A stretch of DNA of 64,000 nucleotides from Punica granatum (lineage: Eukaryota > Streptophyta > Magnoliopsida > Myrtales > Lythraceae). The DNA is taken from positions 6,758,001 through 6,822,000 of the forward strand of contig NC_045131.1 of assembly GCF_007655135.1 (NCBI RefSeq), in the 5' to 3' direction. Shown here piece after piece: positions 1 to 10,299 of the stretch (positions within the stretch are counted from its first letter, which is position 1; every line of letters starts with the position of its first letter). The notes under the pieces are model-generated. The model saw only the letters and a list, made by a program, of their open reading frames with translations. It had not been told where the DNA came from and searched no databases. The position numbers and the translations under genes were made by a program.

Positions 1-732
1 GTGCTGCTTATTAGATCAAATCTCATGATTGATTGATTAACCATACATATCCCCAACTTTTGGCATTTTCCCTAAATCGGCTCCTAGTGTCATTTTTCCC
101 TACGACAAGATTGCTTGTGTTTCCTGTCGATATATGATTCCGGGGCAGAACAACTCTTCGCTTGGGTAAACTATGCCGGCCGGTAAAAATTAAGTCGACC
201 TTAAGTATTCCGGTAAAAGACTATCGTGATCGTACTCATGATAGAGAGTTCGATTCAAGTAGCTAACGGTGAGCAGATCAACATCTTTTTATACCGCTAG
301 GATTGATCTTGCCGCTCAGACCTGGTTGCAATCCGAAGGAATTATAAGGGAGCAGAGAACATAAATTTGTCTTTATCTTTTCCACTTGTTTGGTAAGCTA
401 AAGAGTACAAATACAAAAAAATATGGAATTCTAATATGAAATGACAAGAAGCCGCATATTCTATGCGCATGAGATATTACATTCGCCGGAGCAAAAATCA
501 ATCATGCAAGTGTGTGCACATTAATCTTCGGATGATCTGTTCATTTTTATATTTCCTTCTTCCGGTGAATGTGTATGGAATGCGTTTGACAGGTCATGAC
601 AATGAGAGATAACTGTCAGTTCTAAGGGAAACACCCAACGACGCTGCCATTCTGTTCTTCTCCACCAGCTCTGTATCTCTTTTATTTTGCGGCGGGAAAC
701 ATTTGCCAGAAACCCAACACAGAAAGGGAGAG
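1..732. other. Upstream region and 5' UTR of the syntaxin-like gene
   Basis: No open frame here looks like a protein gene. The last 100 or so bases before the ATG at 733 are probably promoter and 5' UTR of the following gene. The first 500 bases show no recognisable repeat or RNA gene. Confidence 0.4.
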
Positions 733-2892
733 ATGGTGAAGCAATTCCCGGCAACGGATGCGTGGATGCGGGAGGCGGTTGAGGCCTCCCAGTTGATTGA
801 TGATCTTGAGACCAGGATCAAGAACTGCAGTCCCGACCATCTTATTGGGCTCAAAGACTCTGCGAAGCCGAAGCTTTTACAGCTCGGGGTGAAGCTCGAT
901 CGCCTTGAGTCTCTGTTGCACAACCCGCCCTTGAAGCCCATCTTGTATGTCTCTCTCTCATATCATCTGGATGGCTTGTTTATGGATTATCTTGATTATT
1001 AAGATTGGGAATGGCTGTTCTGTTTGTGGAGGGAATCCATTGCGCTAGACCGTCTTTGTTTTCCGTATTATGAGAGGCACGGAAACTATCATGTTAATCG
1101 AAGTGGCTAGGTTCTTTCACTTATCAGCTATTTCGATTTTGCTAGTCCTTGGGAACCGCGTAGAGATGGATAATTTGGATCAGAATAGGCCCACTCCAGG
1201 GGACAAATCGATAGGAAATGCTATTTGCTTGGTAAGAATAAGAATGAACTTCTATGAAATGAAAGAGTTTCACAGGAATTGTCTTGATCGTCGGATATCA
1301 TTGATAAATGGGAAGAAGTGTTATTGAATGACTTCCTGCAATTCTTCCCGTGTACAATTGGGATATCAAGTTTGCGGAGTTTGAATAGCAAATGCCGTCA
1401 AGGAGTTGTCTGCGCGGGAGGATAGTTCTCGAGTCACTAGGCGTCTCTCCTTCTCTTATGAGATGTTCATGATTGTAAAACCGAGAAATCTGGACATGAA
1501 ATGAAGTCGATTCTTTATGTTGCACTGAAGGATACATAGGAACTGGTGGTTTTTGTAATGTATTTCGACTAGGTATCCAGAATGAAAACTCAACACCACA
1601 TCGGATTCATATTTAACAGACAAGTAGGAAAAATTTGTGCTCTTCACCAAGTCTGATCCACTGTCTTTCTAAGGATCGAGTTCAGCTTTCTCGTCTAGAG
1701 ACGGATGTAGTCAGAGAGAGAACCAAAGTTTCATGCTGAATGTCGGACCGGCTATCTGCATAACTAATCCTTTCTGGCAGTGTGTGTGCAGAACCGAGAC
1801 GGACATAGACTTGAGATGGAAACTGCTGTCGGATATTCAGCTCAGGATGAGAGTGGTGGCTCTCACTCTCTTTGCAGTACGTTCCACAAACAGGTCCTAC
1901 TTCTTCTCGTGTTTTATTTTAGCCGGCAAACCAGCAATCATGCGACTCTTACGCTGTTTCTCAGTGGAAATCTTGGAAGGATAGACTATGTTCATTTTCT
2001 ATGGCTCAGACGGAAGGGTAGCACAACTGTCAATCGAAATGTTCATGGGGAGTAGATCATGAAAGGGTTATAAATTCTCATCCACAGCAGCATTTTCACT
2101 TGGTTCTTCTGGGCTGATACATGAAATCGATGTCTGAACCTTTACTCGGTTTTGATATGGGTTTGGCTTTTCAAATTGTTACAGGCCTGAAGGTCTACAA
2201 AATGCTGCAGACACCGAAGAAATCAGAAGATCTCGGAGCATTCATGACTGTGGTACGTGGAAATTCATGAGCGGACACTCAGATCATATATCCACTAATT
2301 TCCACCTAAAAGTAACTTGTTCTTCCCATAATATGAGAAAGCGGAACAACTTCCATGCTAGCTACGAACCGACTGTATCATATAATGTTTTTAATTTAAC
2401 CCGACAAAAGAGAACAACAGGTTCTCACTAACAAACTCTTCACCCCTGATGCAGACAGCATGGCAACGACATTATCAAGAGATGATCCCGAGATGCTCAA
2501 GCCACTCATAGTAAGTAAACCGATTCCCCTTACAAACCAATACCATTCAAGTCGCTTCTGCCGAGTCATTCAGTATCTAATTATGATGTGTCTGCTTTTT
2601 CCTGCTTCATTATTGCAGTTACCTGATGCCACTCAGAGCCAGACACAGGTACCTACCTCGACTCGGCATTACACAAACAGTTACATTTTGCAGGTTCGTG
2701 TTTTTTTGGTTTGGGTGTTTAATACGGATCTGCTGAACGAGTTTCATCATCTCTTTCTATCACGAGCAGATAAAAGAATGCGGCTCATCCATGTTGAAAA
2801 CTTGCTTGCGGAAAGCTTGCTGGACCGCTGGCATGATTCTAGGAGCTTTTGCACTTCTGTTCGCATTGTTCGTCCTCTGCACACTCGTATGA
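733..2892 (+). CDS. Syntaxin/t-SNARE-like tail-anchored protein
   Basis: Six exons join in phase: 733-944, 1792-1893, 2185-2252, 2455-2510, 2619-2648 and 2770-2892, giving 196 residues. Every intron is GT-AG. The N-terminus (ATDAWMREA, then a helical stretch ending LDRLESLLHNPP) resembles the N-terminal helical domain of plant Qc-SNAREs such as SYP5 and of proteins annotated 'syntaxin/t-SNARE family'. Exon 2 continues the helix (DIDLRWKLLSDIQLR). The last exon encodes a cysteine-containing juxtamembrane segment and one hydrophobic anchor at about residues 175-196, ending almost at the stop, as in tail-anchored SNAREs. I see no full 60-residue SNARE coiled coil, so it may be a SNARE-like regulator rather than a fusogenic SNARE. 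A role in endomembrane trafficking is inferred from the family. The gene model is firmer than the functional name. Confidence 0.72.
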
Positions 2893-3634
2893 GGAAAAGA
2901 ACTCCCCCACCCGCCATATATAGATCTGTCGGAGTCTTATACAGCCTTGGATCTCTCTTATTTTGGATAAATATCATAGGCTTGAAGTTGAAGTTACTGT
3001 TATAGATTTTGCATCCCAGAGATCAGATGCTAGAATTACGGATGCCATTCCGAGTTCAGCCTCAGCATCGATCAAAGAACCGAAGCAGACATGTTTAAGC
3101 ATAATTTGTGCTCTTAGTTCCGCATGAAGGCAAATAATTGTGTTTTTGTTGAGAAGAAACATATCGACCAAGTCCGGCATGTAGTATTTGAGCATATATG
3201 GTCGCAATTATCTATTCAACTTGCGTCACGTCATTATTCAATTTCAAATTTTTTTTAAAGAATTGCACTCTGACCTTCTTTTTTCTTAAAAAAGAGAGGA
3301 AAACCAAACTAATAAAGGGAGGAAATTCCAAGTAGACCCCTTTTTTGAGTTGGCAATAGCCGATTTGTACCGGTCGCTATTCTAGACGGGAGACGAGTTA
3401 ATATCGTCAACAATGTAACATTAGACACGAACAAATCGCATGGTCTTTGTACGGAAACATGTTTTAATTAATTAAAATCCCTGAATTAGCCCTTTATAAT
3501 ATTTGATTAATGGGAGTTGGTTCTGCATGAGACAAGACGTGAAACCCGGAATTCTCAGTAATATTAGGTAAATTAAATTCGACTAATATATATCCATTAT
3601 ATATGTGATATTATTATAGGACTGTTTTCAATAG
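2893..3634. other. 3' UTR and AT-rich intergenic DNA
   Basis: The first 200-300 bases are probably the 3' UTR of the syntaxin-like gene. The rest is AT-rich, with no gene, RNA or clear element boundary recognised. Confidence 0.4.
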
Positions 3635-4022
3635 AATGGTTTTTTTTTCTTTTTTTAATTATAAGGGAGGCACATGAACCTATTATAAAGAAATTTTTTA
3701 AAAAATCTATTAAAGGGTAAAAGGCAAACAAATAGTTCTACCATATGAAAATCAAAAGCGAAAATTCAGGCAAAGAAAACGTGAGTCATTATATTATACT
3801 CTTCTTTTCTAATAGGTTTACAATATGACGAATAAACACATACAAATCATTAAATGGTTTTTTTTCCCTTTTTTAGTTATAATGGAGGCACATAAACTTA
3901 TTACAAAGAAATAAAGAAAAAATCTAATAAAGCGTAAAAGGTAAACAAATAATGATACCATATGAAGATCGAAAGTGAAAATTCAGGCAAAGAAAGCGTG
4001 AGTCATTACACTATACTCTCAT
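3635..4022. repeat. Diverged direct repeat, two ~168-bp copies
   Basis: Copy 1 (about 3635-3802) and copy 2 (about 3853-4022) share the same succession of words: a T-rich start, GGAGGCACAT, AAGGCAAACAAATA-like, ATTCAGGCAAAGAAA and CGTGAGTCATTA. The copies lie about 218 bp apart with substitutions and small indels. This is an old local duplication, possibly the remains of an element. No coding potential is seen. Confidence 0.7.
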
Positions 4023-4072
4023 ACCGATCATTATTATTTTTTCGATGAATCATATTAATTACTATTAATATG

Positions 4073-5511
4073 CACTATTAAAAATATCGGGATTACCGAG
4101 GGCCTTGGTAAAAAATGTTGAGGGATTTCACCTCTCTCATATTTTTTTTCTTGCATTTTTGAAGTCTCGAAACCAAGACCTCCCACCTCCTAGCTCCCAT
4201 TTGCCCATCCCTCATGCCATTTCTTAACCATTAAACTACGTCATTGTTCTTGTCGTTTCTCTACACTTAATTATATTTGTATTGCTTGTCTTTATATTTT
4301 CTTTTTAAAAAACCAAAAACTTGTAATATGAAAAAATTTGCATTGATAATATATACATTTAATAATAAATTCAACATGATTTATCTATATAATGCACTTG
4401 ATATTTAATTGAATATAACCACATCGTTTATTTGACCTATCTAAATAGATTATAATGTAACATAATCGAGAATTTTGTTGTATTTGGTTTTATAGTTGAG
4501 TTGAGTTGAGTTTTGATTTTAATTGATTTGTAATGATTGTGTTATTGAATTATGAGAAAAAGTGTAAAAAAGTAATGAATAGTTGAGATAAAGTGATGAT
4601 TGTGTTGTTGAATTGTGGAAAAAGTAATGAATAATTGAGAGAAAGTAATGATTGTATTGTTGAATTGTGAAAAAAGTAATGAATAATTGATATAACTTAG
4701 TATTAAAAATTGAATTGAATGGTTAAAAAATTGAAGAAAAATGGAAAAATAATAATTGTGTTGTTAAATTGAAGATAAGTGAAGTTAAGTGGAGTAGAGT
4801 TAAAAACGAATTGTAAAACCAAACGGGCTATACTTTCTCTTACAAGTTCGAACATGCTTTCCAATACTATTTATTTTGAGGTTTTATTTCTAATACAATT
4901 TATTTCATTCATTCTTTTTTTTAAAAAAAATTTCATGTACAATATTAAAATGGTAAGTAACTATAAAATGCATCTATTTATGACTCGCGCTGTGAGCGTA
5001 AATATAATTTTAATTATAATGTTTACGCTCTCCTAATGCAAACATTATGTTTACATAGTTATATCTAGATATATTTTTTCAAAAACTCAAAATTTTAAAT
5101 ATTTAACACTTTCAATCCTAAATTAAATTAGTTTTATATTTAACTTACAATATAATATTCTCTTCAAGAAATATAATTTATATGTCTACAATTATTATTG
5201 TAAAACAAATATTAATTTTCTCATTTGATATTTTATCTTTTTAACTTTTTATTAAAAATTCATACTTTTAATTTACCGAGGGATTTTTCCCTTGGTAAAT
5301 TATTTATAAAAAAAATAATTTTTTTATAATTTTATCGAGGAAAAAATCATTTGGTAATTCCTCGATAATTTATTTTTAAAAAAAGGGAAAAATCCCTTGG
5401 TAATCCCTTAGAAATCCCTCGGTAAATTTTTCAAGGGATTTCAGAGGGAGTTTTACATAGGGACGCAATCTCTCGGTAATTCACTTGGTAATCTCGGTAT
5501 TTTTTGTAGTG
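4073..5511. mobile_element. Non-autonomous CACTA-like (En/Spm) transposon
   Basis: The left end reads CACTATTAAAAATATCGG and the right end, on the minus strand, CACTACAAAAAATACCGA. Both begin with the CACTA hallmark of this superfamily. Both are flanked directly by the trinucleotide ATG (4070-4072 and 5512-5514), matching the 3-bp target duplication CACTA elements make. Subterminal copies of a TACCGAGG/CCTTGGTAA word occur in both orientations (4085-4115 and 5270-5500), as expected for transposase-binding repeats. At 1,439 bp it encodes no transposase, so it would need one supplied in trans. It hosts a nested MITE. Confidence 0.85.
4484..4826. mobile_element. MITE nested in the CACTA-like element
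   Basis: The left edge (TTTGGTTTTATAGTTGAG) and the reverse complement of the right edge (TTTGGTTTTACAATTCG) form imperfect terminal inverted repeats. The interior is AT-rich and built of repeated words (TAATGATTGTGTTGTTGAAT, AAAAGTAATGAATA). It is about 340 bp with no coding capacity. The target duplication is not clear, so the exact ends are uncertain by a few bases. The TTTGG terminus resembles other small elements in this window. Confidence 0.6.
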
Positions 5512-5514
5512 ATG

Positions 5515-6640
5515 TAAATATGATAATTATATTTTTTTAACACATAATTATATATATATATATATATATCTCCAGCGGGTGCCATCTAAGCGACAACTAA
5601 TGTTGATCTTTTGGAGGGAACATCAAAGGATACACCAAAAGTTGTCGGCATTCTGACCATGAGAATATGGTACAACGACGAATTGCACTCCTAACCAGGA
5701 AAGAAATTCATTTATTCTTGTGACTTGAGAGTATTCGTAATTTCACCCAAAAAAAAAGAGTTTGCATTTTGATTTCTACAAGAGCATACAAAATGAAAAG
5801 TAATATGCTTATTTATTTATCCTTCTTTTAGTAATTAATTAAGTTATAAGTACGTTTAATTTGTTTTCACATGGTAAAGTTTACAGAAGCGACACATTCA
5901 TCTCGTTTTAGTCAGGGAAGTTTTCCAATGAATTATAGCAAAGTGCCCCTTAAATGATTTTGATCATGCGAAGCAAAAATAGCTTAATTTTATTTGAGTT
6001 TCATGATCTGCACCGTCGGCATCATTTAATGTTGTTCTCATTATACACGACTTCAATCCTATCCGATCTTTGTTCGATTAACACACCGCCTATTTAAGTT
6101 AGGTCAATGTCCAAGATATCGATGTTTCATTGGAACCCACTTGTCTAGAGCGTGTGTGAAATGTATATAATCCCAAAACAGTTAGTTTGTGGTGTCTTTG
6201 ATGTACCCTAACACCCAACCATGGGCACATGCCCCTTCACATAACATATCTATACAAACTATCCACACACAAAGAAAGATAAAAAGAATGAAAAAAATAT
6301 AATTTCCGACTGTGATTTTGAACATTTAAGAAAATTAAACCGTTTGGAAAAACAACGATATATAACTTCGTATTAATACCATATGTGATTTTTTAAGCAA
6401 CTTTCAATACAAGAATCAAAGTAAATTTCGTAAAATGAGATTAGTATTAGAAGTGAAAGGTCACATGAAAATTCTACTTATGAGAACACAAATCTATCTA
6501 TATATAATCTTAATCTTAATCTTAATATATTAAAAAACTGTTGTTCCATCATGAGTGAAAGAAATGCTGCCAAGTGTCCCATCTCCCATGGACAAGCACA
6601 AAAACTTGGCTTTAGTGGCATGAAGTTGTTATGATATTGT
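5515..6640. other. Intergenic DNA
   Basis: AT-rich sequence with a short (TA)n microsatellite at about 5548-5568. No gene or RNA is recognised. Confidence 0.4.
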
Positions 6641-7032
6641 ATATCACATCTACATATACATTTAACTAGTTCCTTTCACCCTCGCGAAGGGTCAACTGAA
6701 GTCCGAACCCAAGTTTGAGAATAAAAGAAAAGAACATTACACATTTTACAAAAATGGAGTATTATTATTTTTATATTCATAAATTTATTTCCCTGAAAAT
6801 AATATTATATATCACATCTACATATGCGTTTACATCTCCTATCTTCCAAAGAATTTTAAAATTAGTATATCACATCTACATATACATTTAACTAGTTCCT
6901 TTCGCACTCGAGATCGGTTGAGTGAAGTCTAAACCCAAGTTAGAGAATAAAAGAAAAGGACATTACACATTTTACAAAAGTGTAGTAGTATCATTGCATA
7001 CTCATGTATTTATTTTCCTGAAAATGATATTG
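6641..7032. repeat. Second direct repeat, two ~170-bp copies
   Basis: Copy 1 starts at 6641 and copy 2 at about 6867, both with ATATCACATCTACATATACA followed by TTTAACTAGTTCCTTTC. Both run through AACCCAAGTT, GAGAATAAAAGAAAAG and ACATTACACATTTTACAAAA to a TTTCCCTGAAAAT-like end. A third fragment of the start lies at about 6811-6838. No protein is encoded. It lies immediately left of the foldback element. Confidence 0.7.
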
Positions 7033-7070
7033 TGCACAACTTTCTATGCATAAAATACGCGGATAAAGAA

Positions 7071-7999
7071 GGGTTAATTATCTTAAAAGGCACGACATTT
7101 GCATTTTTTCCTAAATATAACACGACTTTTAGAAAATAACACAAAATGCACGACCCCTATATTTTTTTCTTAAATATAACACGACATTTTGAGAGTAGTA
7201 CAGAAATACATGAATTTCCCCCCTTTTTTAAAAAATATAACATTATCTTTAAAAAATAAACAGAAAGACACAATCGTCAGGTTTAATTGTGATTATGGTG
7301 CAGCGTCAATTATTCATCAAATGTAACAGTAACAGCTAATGACGCCTCATAACACAACATATTTTTATTTAATTAAAAAATAATTCTAAAAATTAAAAAA
7401 TTGAAAAAAAGATTCTTTTTCTAGGATAAAAAAGAAAGAAAGGAGCGGATTGAAGATTGTGGGGTGCAATCGAGGCTCTTACTGCCGAAATGAGAAAGCA
7501 CTTAATTTCGGGGCTCTTTTGATTCCGGTAGTGGGTGCCCCGATTATAGCCATTACCTACATAATTGGTGTCTTGCTCCTGCCAGTGGCCCCAATTGGGA
7601 TATGGTAGCCACCGACGTACCTACCAATGTTGGCCCCCTCCCCATTTCCTCTTATTAAGTTGAATCTCCCTTTCATTTCTTTTAATTTTTTAATTAAATA
7701 AAAACTTGTGGCTTTACTTGTCCAATCATGTTGTTTCACATAGCATTGTTAGCTTCACATTAGCCATTATCATTACAGTCTGACGGAATAATTAACGTGG
7801 TGCGAGATGAGGAATTAAACTTGAAGGTTGTGTCTTTTTGTGTTATTTTTTAAAGTTCATACTATATTTAGGAAAGTGCAAAGATCGTACCTTTTTGTGA
7901 TACTCTCCAAAAGTCGGGCTATAATAAGGAAAAAAATACAAATGTCATGTCTTTCTATATTATTTTTCAAAAGTCGTGCTTTTATAAGTGATTAACCGT
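7071..7999. mobile_element. Mutator-like foldback element with ~260-bp inverted repeats
   Basis: The left arm (about 7071-7345) is repeated in inverted orientation at about 7740-7999. Paired words include GGTTAAT at the tips, CACGACATTTGCATTTTTTCC-like segments, AATTATTC and AACAGCTAATG. The arms contain two to three tandem units of about 60-70 bp starting CACGAC. The 9-mer GATAAAGAA lies directly outside both ends (7062-7070 and 8000-8008); a 9-bp duplication is characteristic of Mutator-like elements. The 400-bp interior is less AT-rich, carries GGGGCTCTTTTGATTCC-like sequence and shows no transposase. It is therefore a non-autonomous foldback-type element. Confidence 0.8.
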
Positions 8000-8008
8000 G
8001 ATAAAGAA

Positions 8009-9072
8009 ACAATGAATTTAGCTATTGGAGTGTTAGCTTACTTTTTAATTGTGATATCTTGGGTTCTATTAGATCCCGCATTTATTTCTTCTATCATTTT
8101 CTATTTTATTTTGGAAAAAAAATATTATCATTAAATCCTTCTCTTTTAATTTTAAAACAACATCATAAGTAATAAATTTATAAGATCCAACTAACCAATA
8201 AAAATACGAATAATTTAATAAAATGGTTATTTTCATTAAATTTATTGATAAACTCGTGTCTTTGTATATTATAAACTAATAATATCAACGTAAATTTTTG
8301 TTCCAAGATTTACATTAGGTACTTTATATAACAACGTAGGTGCTTAGCAATAATAGTATAGTAAGATAATGTAATTCAAGAAGTAATAAATAATAATAAT
8401 AATAATAATAATAATACAAAAACTTATCGAAAAAAAGTCATGATGCAAGTATATAAATCCTTATATTACAACTGATTGCCGTAGCGAAGCACGACCTTTG
8501 CCCCTAGTTATAAAAGCTAAAACAACTCATAAAACGATGCCTTGTAAGACATGCAAAGTCTATAGTTGAGTGACTTTTAAAAATCCAACTAATTACTATG
8601 CGACAAATGCGCGTGCTATTATCATTTCACATTACCAATGAAACTCCAAAAATTTTAAGTTATAGAAGCCGAAAAATCTTTTATTTATGTAAGTAGACAT
8701 ATATAGTGTTTAAAACATTAAAATCTCCCTATGAATTGTTATATACACCCTCAGTATCTGCACAAGAATAAAGTAAAAAAATTTCTACCCAAAATATAAG
8801 GAATCTCCCATGGTCGTGAAAGTTGGTCCGACGAGAAAAATAAAAAAAATTAATCAAAACAAACAAACGGTCACGGTTGAGAAAGACTATGAAAATTAAC
8901 TTTCTCATAGACAGAGATCAGTCGCGATTAAGTTTACTATCTATATACCCGTTCGGTTACCTGGTCTTTTTATCACATATATATATACACGACGATTCTA
9001 GCTCGTACATATATACAGGCCTTTCTTCTAGTTTTTCTAATTTCAAATCGAGAACGAAATGTGATTATAATG
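8009..9072. other. Intergenic DNA
   Basis: AT-rich. An (AAT)n microsatellite lies at about 8388-8416. No gene is recognised. Confidence 0.4.
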
Positions 9073-9333
9073 CTCCGTTTGTTTTCAAAGTCGTGATTTA
9101 AGATTTTAACTTTAACTTTAACTCAAAACACTACACAACAAAACACACATTTCAAAAGTCAAATTGGTGGGCCCCATATATTATTAAAATACAATCCCAT
9201 TACAATTAATTATCTCTACCTTCCATTCATTTTATATTTCAAAAGTCAAACTGGTGGGCCCCATATATTTTTGTCTTCTTCTACAATCACAATCACAATC
9301 ACAAATTCGTGACTTTAACTCCGAAAATAAACG
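9073..9333. mobile_element. MITE-like repeat (CGTTTG family)
   Basis: The left edge CCGTTTGTTTTCAAAGTCGT and the reverse complement of the right edge GCGTTTATTTTCGGAGTTAA are imperfect inverted repeats. Inside, a word containing AAAGTCAAATTGGTGGGCCC (near 9155-9180) recurs near 9243-9268 with one difference. No coding capacity. It resembles the elements at 10131 and 32902 in termini and interior (ACTTTAACT, ACACTAC). Confidence 0.55.
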
Positions 9334-10130
9334 CATTGTAATAAACACGTCTTCTCGATATTTTTGTGTGTTAAATTTGGTAATCTTCTTTCTCTATCTA
9401 TGGAGAGAGAAGAAGACATTGATAATTTTGAAGACATTTTATTTTTTCCTTTTTTCCCTTCATAAACAGCTTGGCAGCAAAAACAGAATAATATGTACGT
9501 AAATAATTCAACATGGACCGATTCAATTGATTCGACAGTTATTTCCTTTAAATAATGTCCTAAATTCAAGTTTCGTGAATGAAGAAAATCTATGCTCGAA
9601 GAATTTTACCTCTTAATAGGCCAATCCGACTCGAATTGAATTAGTCGGGACCTGTTATGGTTCTAAATAGCAGAGTATACGATGAAAAAAAGAATAATAT
9701 ATATTCATTTCCATATATATTAGGTTTACGATCACAAATTATATTTCCAGCCGAGAAGAACTATAGGTTTAGTAGTCCATTTAAACTATATTTCCAGGTA
9801 CTAGAAAGTAGCAACAGCACAAGTTAATAATATGTTAAAATAATTATATTAGATCAAACTGATACATGCACGTCTCGGCTAAATTATTCTCTAGTCGTAC
9901 GGATTTTACCGTAAATCACTGCAATTTGTGCCTCGCAAAGAACAATAATCATTATTATTATCCTCTCTAATGACCTTTTTTTTCCCTTAATTAAAGTGTC
10001 CAATTTGATTGATCAGAGAGTTTGCTTCGTGGTATTTCGCCATTGGATCATCAGAAGAAGACAAGATCCCCCTAAATCAAAGTGAAAAAACTTTATCAGA
10101 ATACGTAGCATGTTTTCATCTGGTAATTAG

Positions 10131-10299
10131 CCCCGTTTGGAATTTGAGTTTGATTTTAGAATCGTGATTTTGATTTTAATTCTATCCACTAAACAATAAA
10201 AACACACGTTTTCCAAAGTCAAATTTATAATACCATCTCATTTGTCTTTTTTCACAATCAAAATCAAAGTTACTTTAACTCTGAAATCAAATGGCCCCG
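10131..10299. mobile_element. MITE-like repeat (CGTTTG family)
   Basis: It begins CCCCGTTTGGAATTTGAGTT and ends with the inverted counterpart (reverse complement GGGGCCATTTGATTTCAGAG). The element is 169 bp and AT-rich. The interior shares TTTGATTTT, ACACACGTTTTCCAAAGTCA and the CACAATCAAAATCA end-word with the copy at 9073. The target duplication was not resolved. Confidence 0.55.

Noticed and set aside
1070..1327. 85-codon open frame between syntaxin exons 1 and 2
   Set aside because: It lies inside intron 1 of the syntaxin-like model; joining 944 to 1792 restores the phase and a continuous helical protein.
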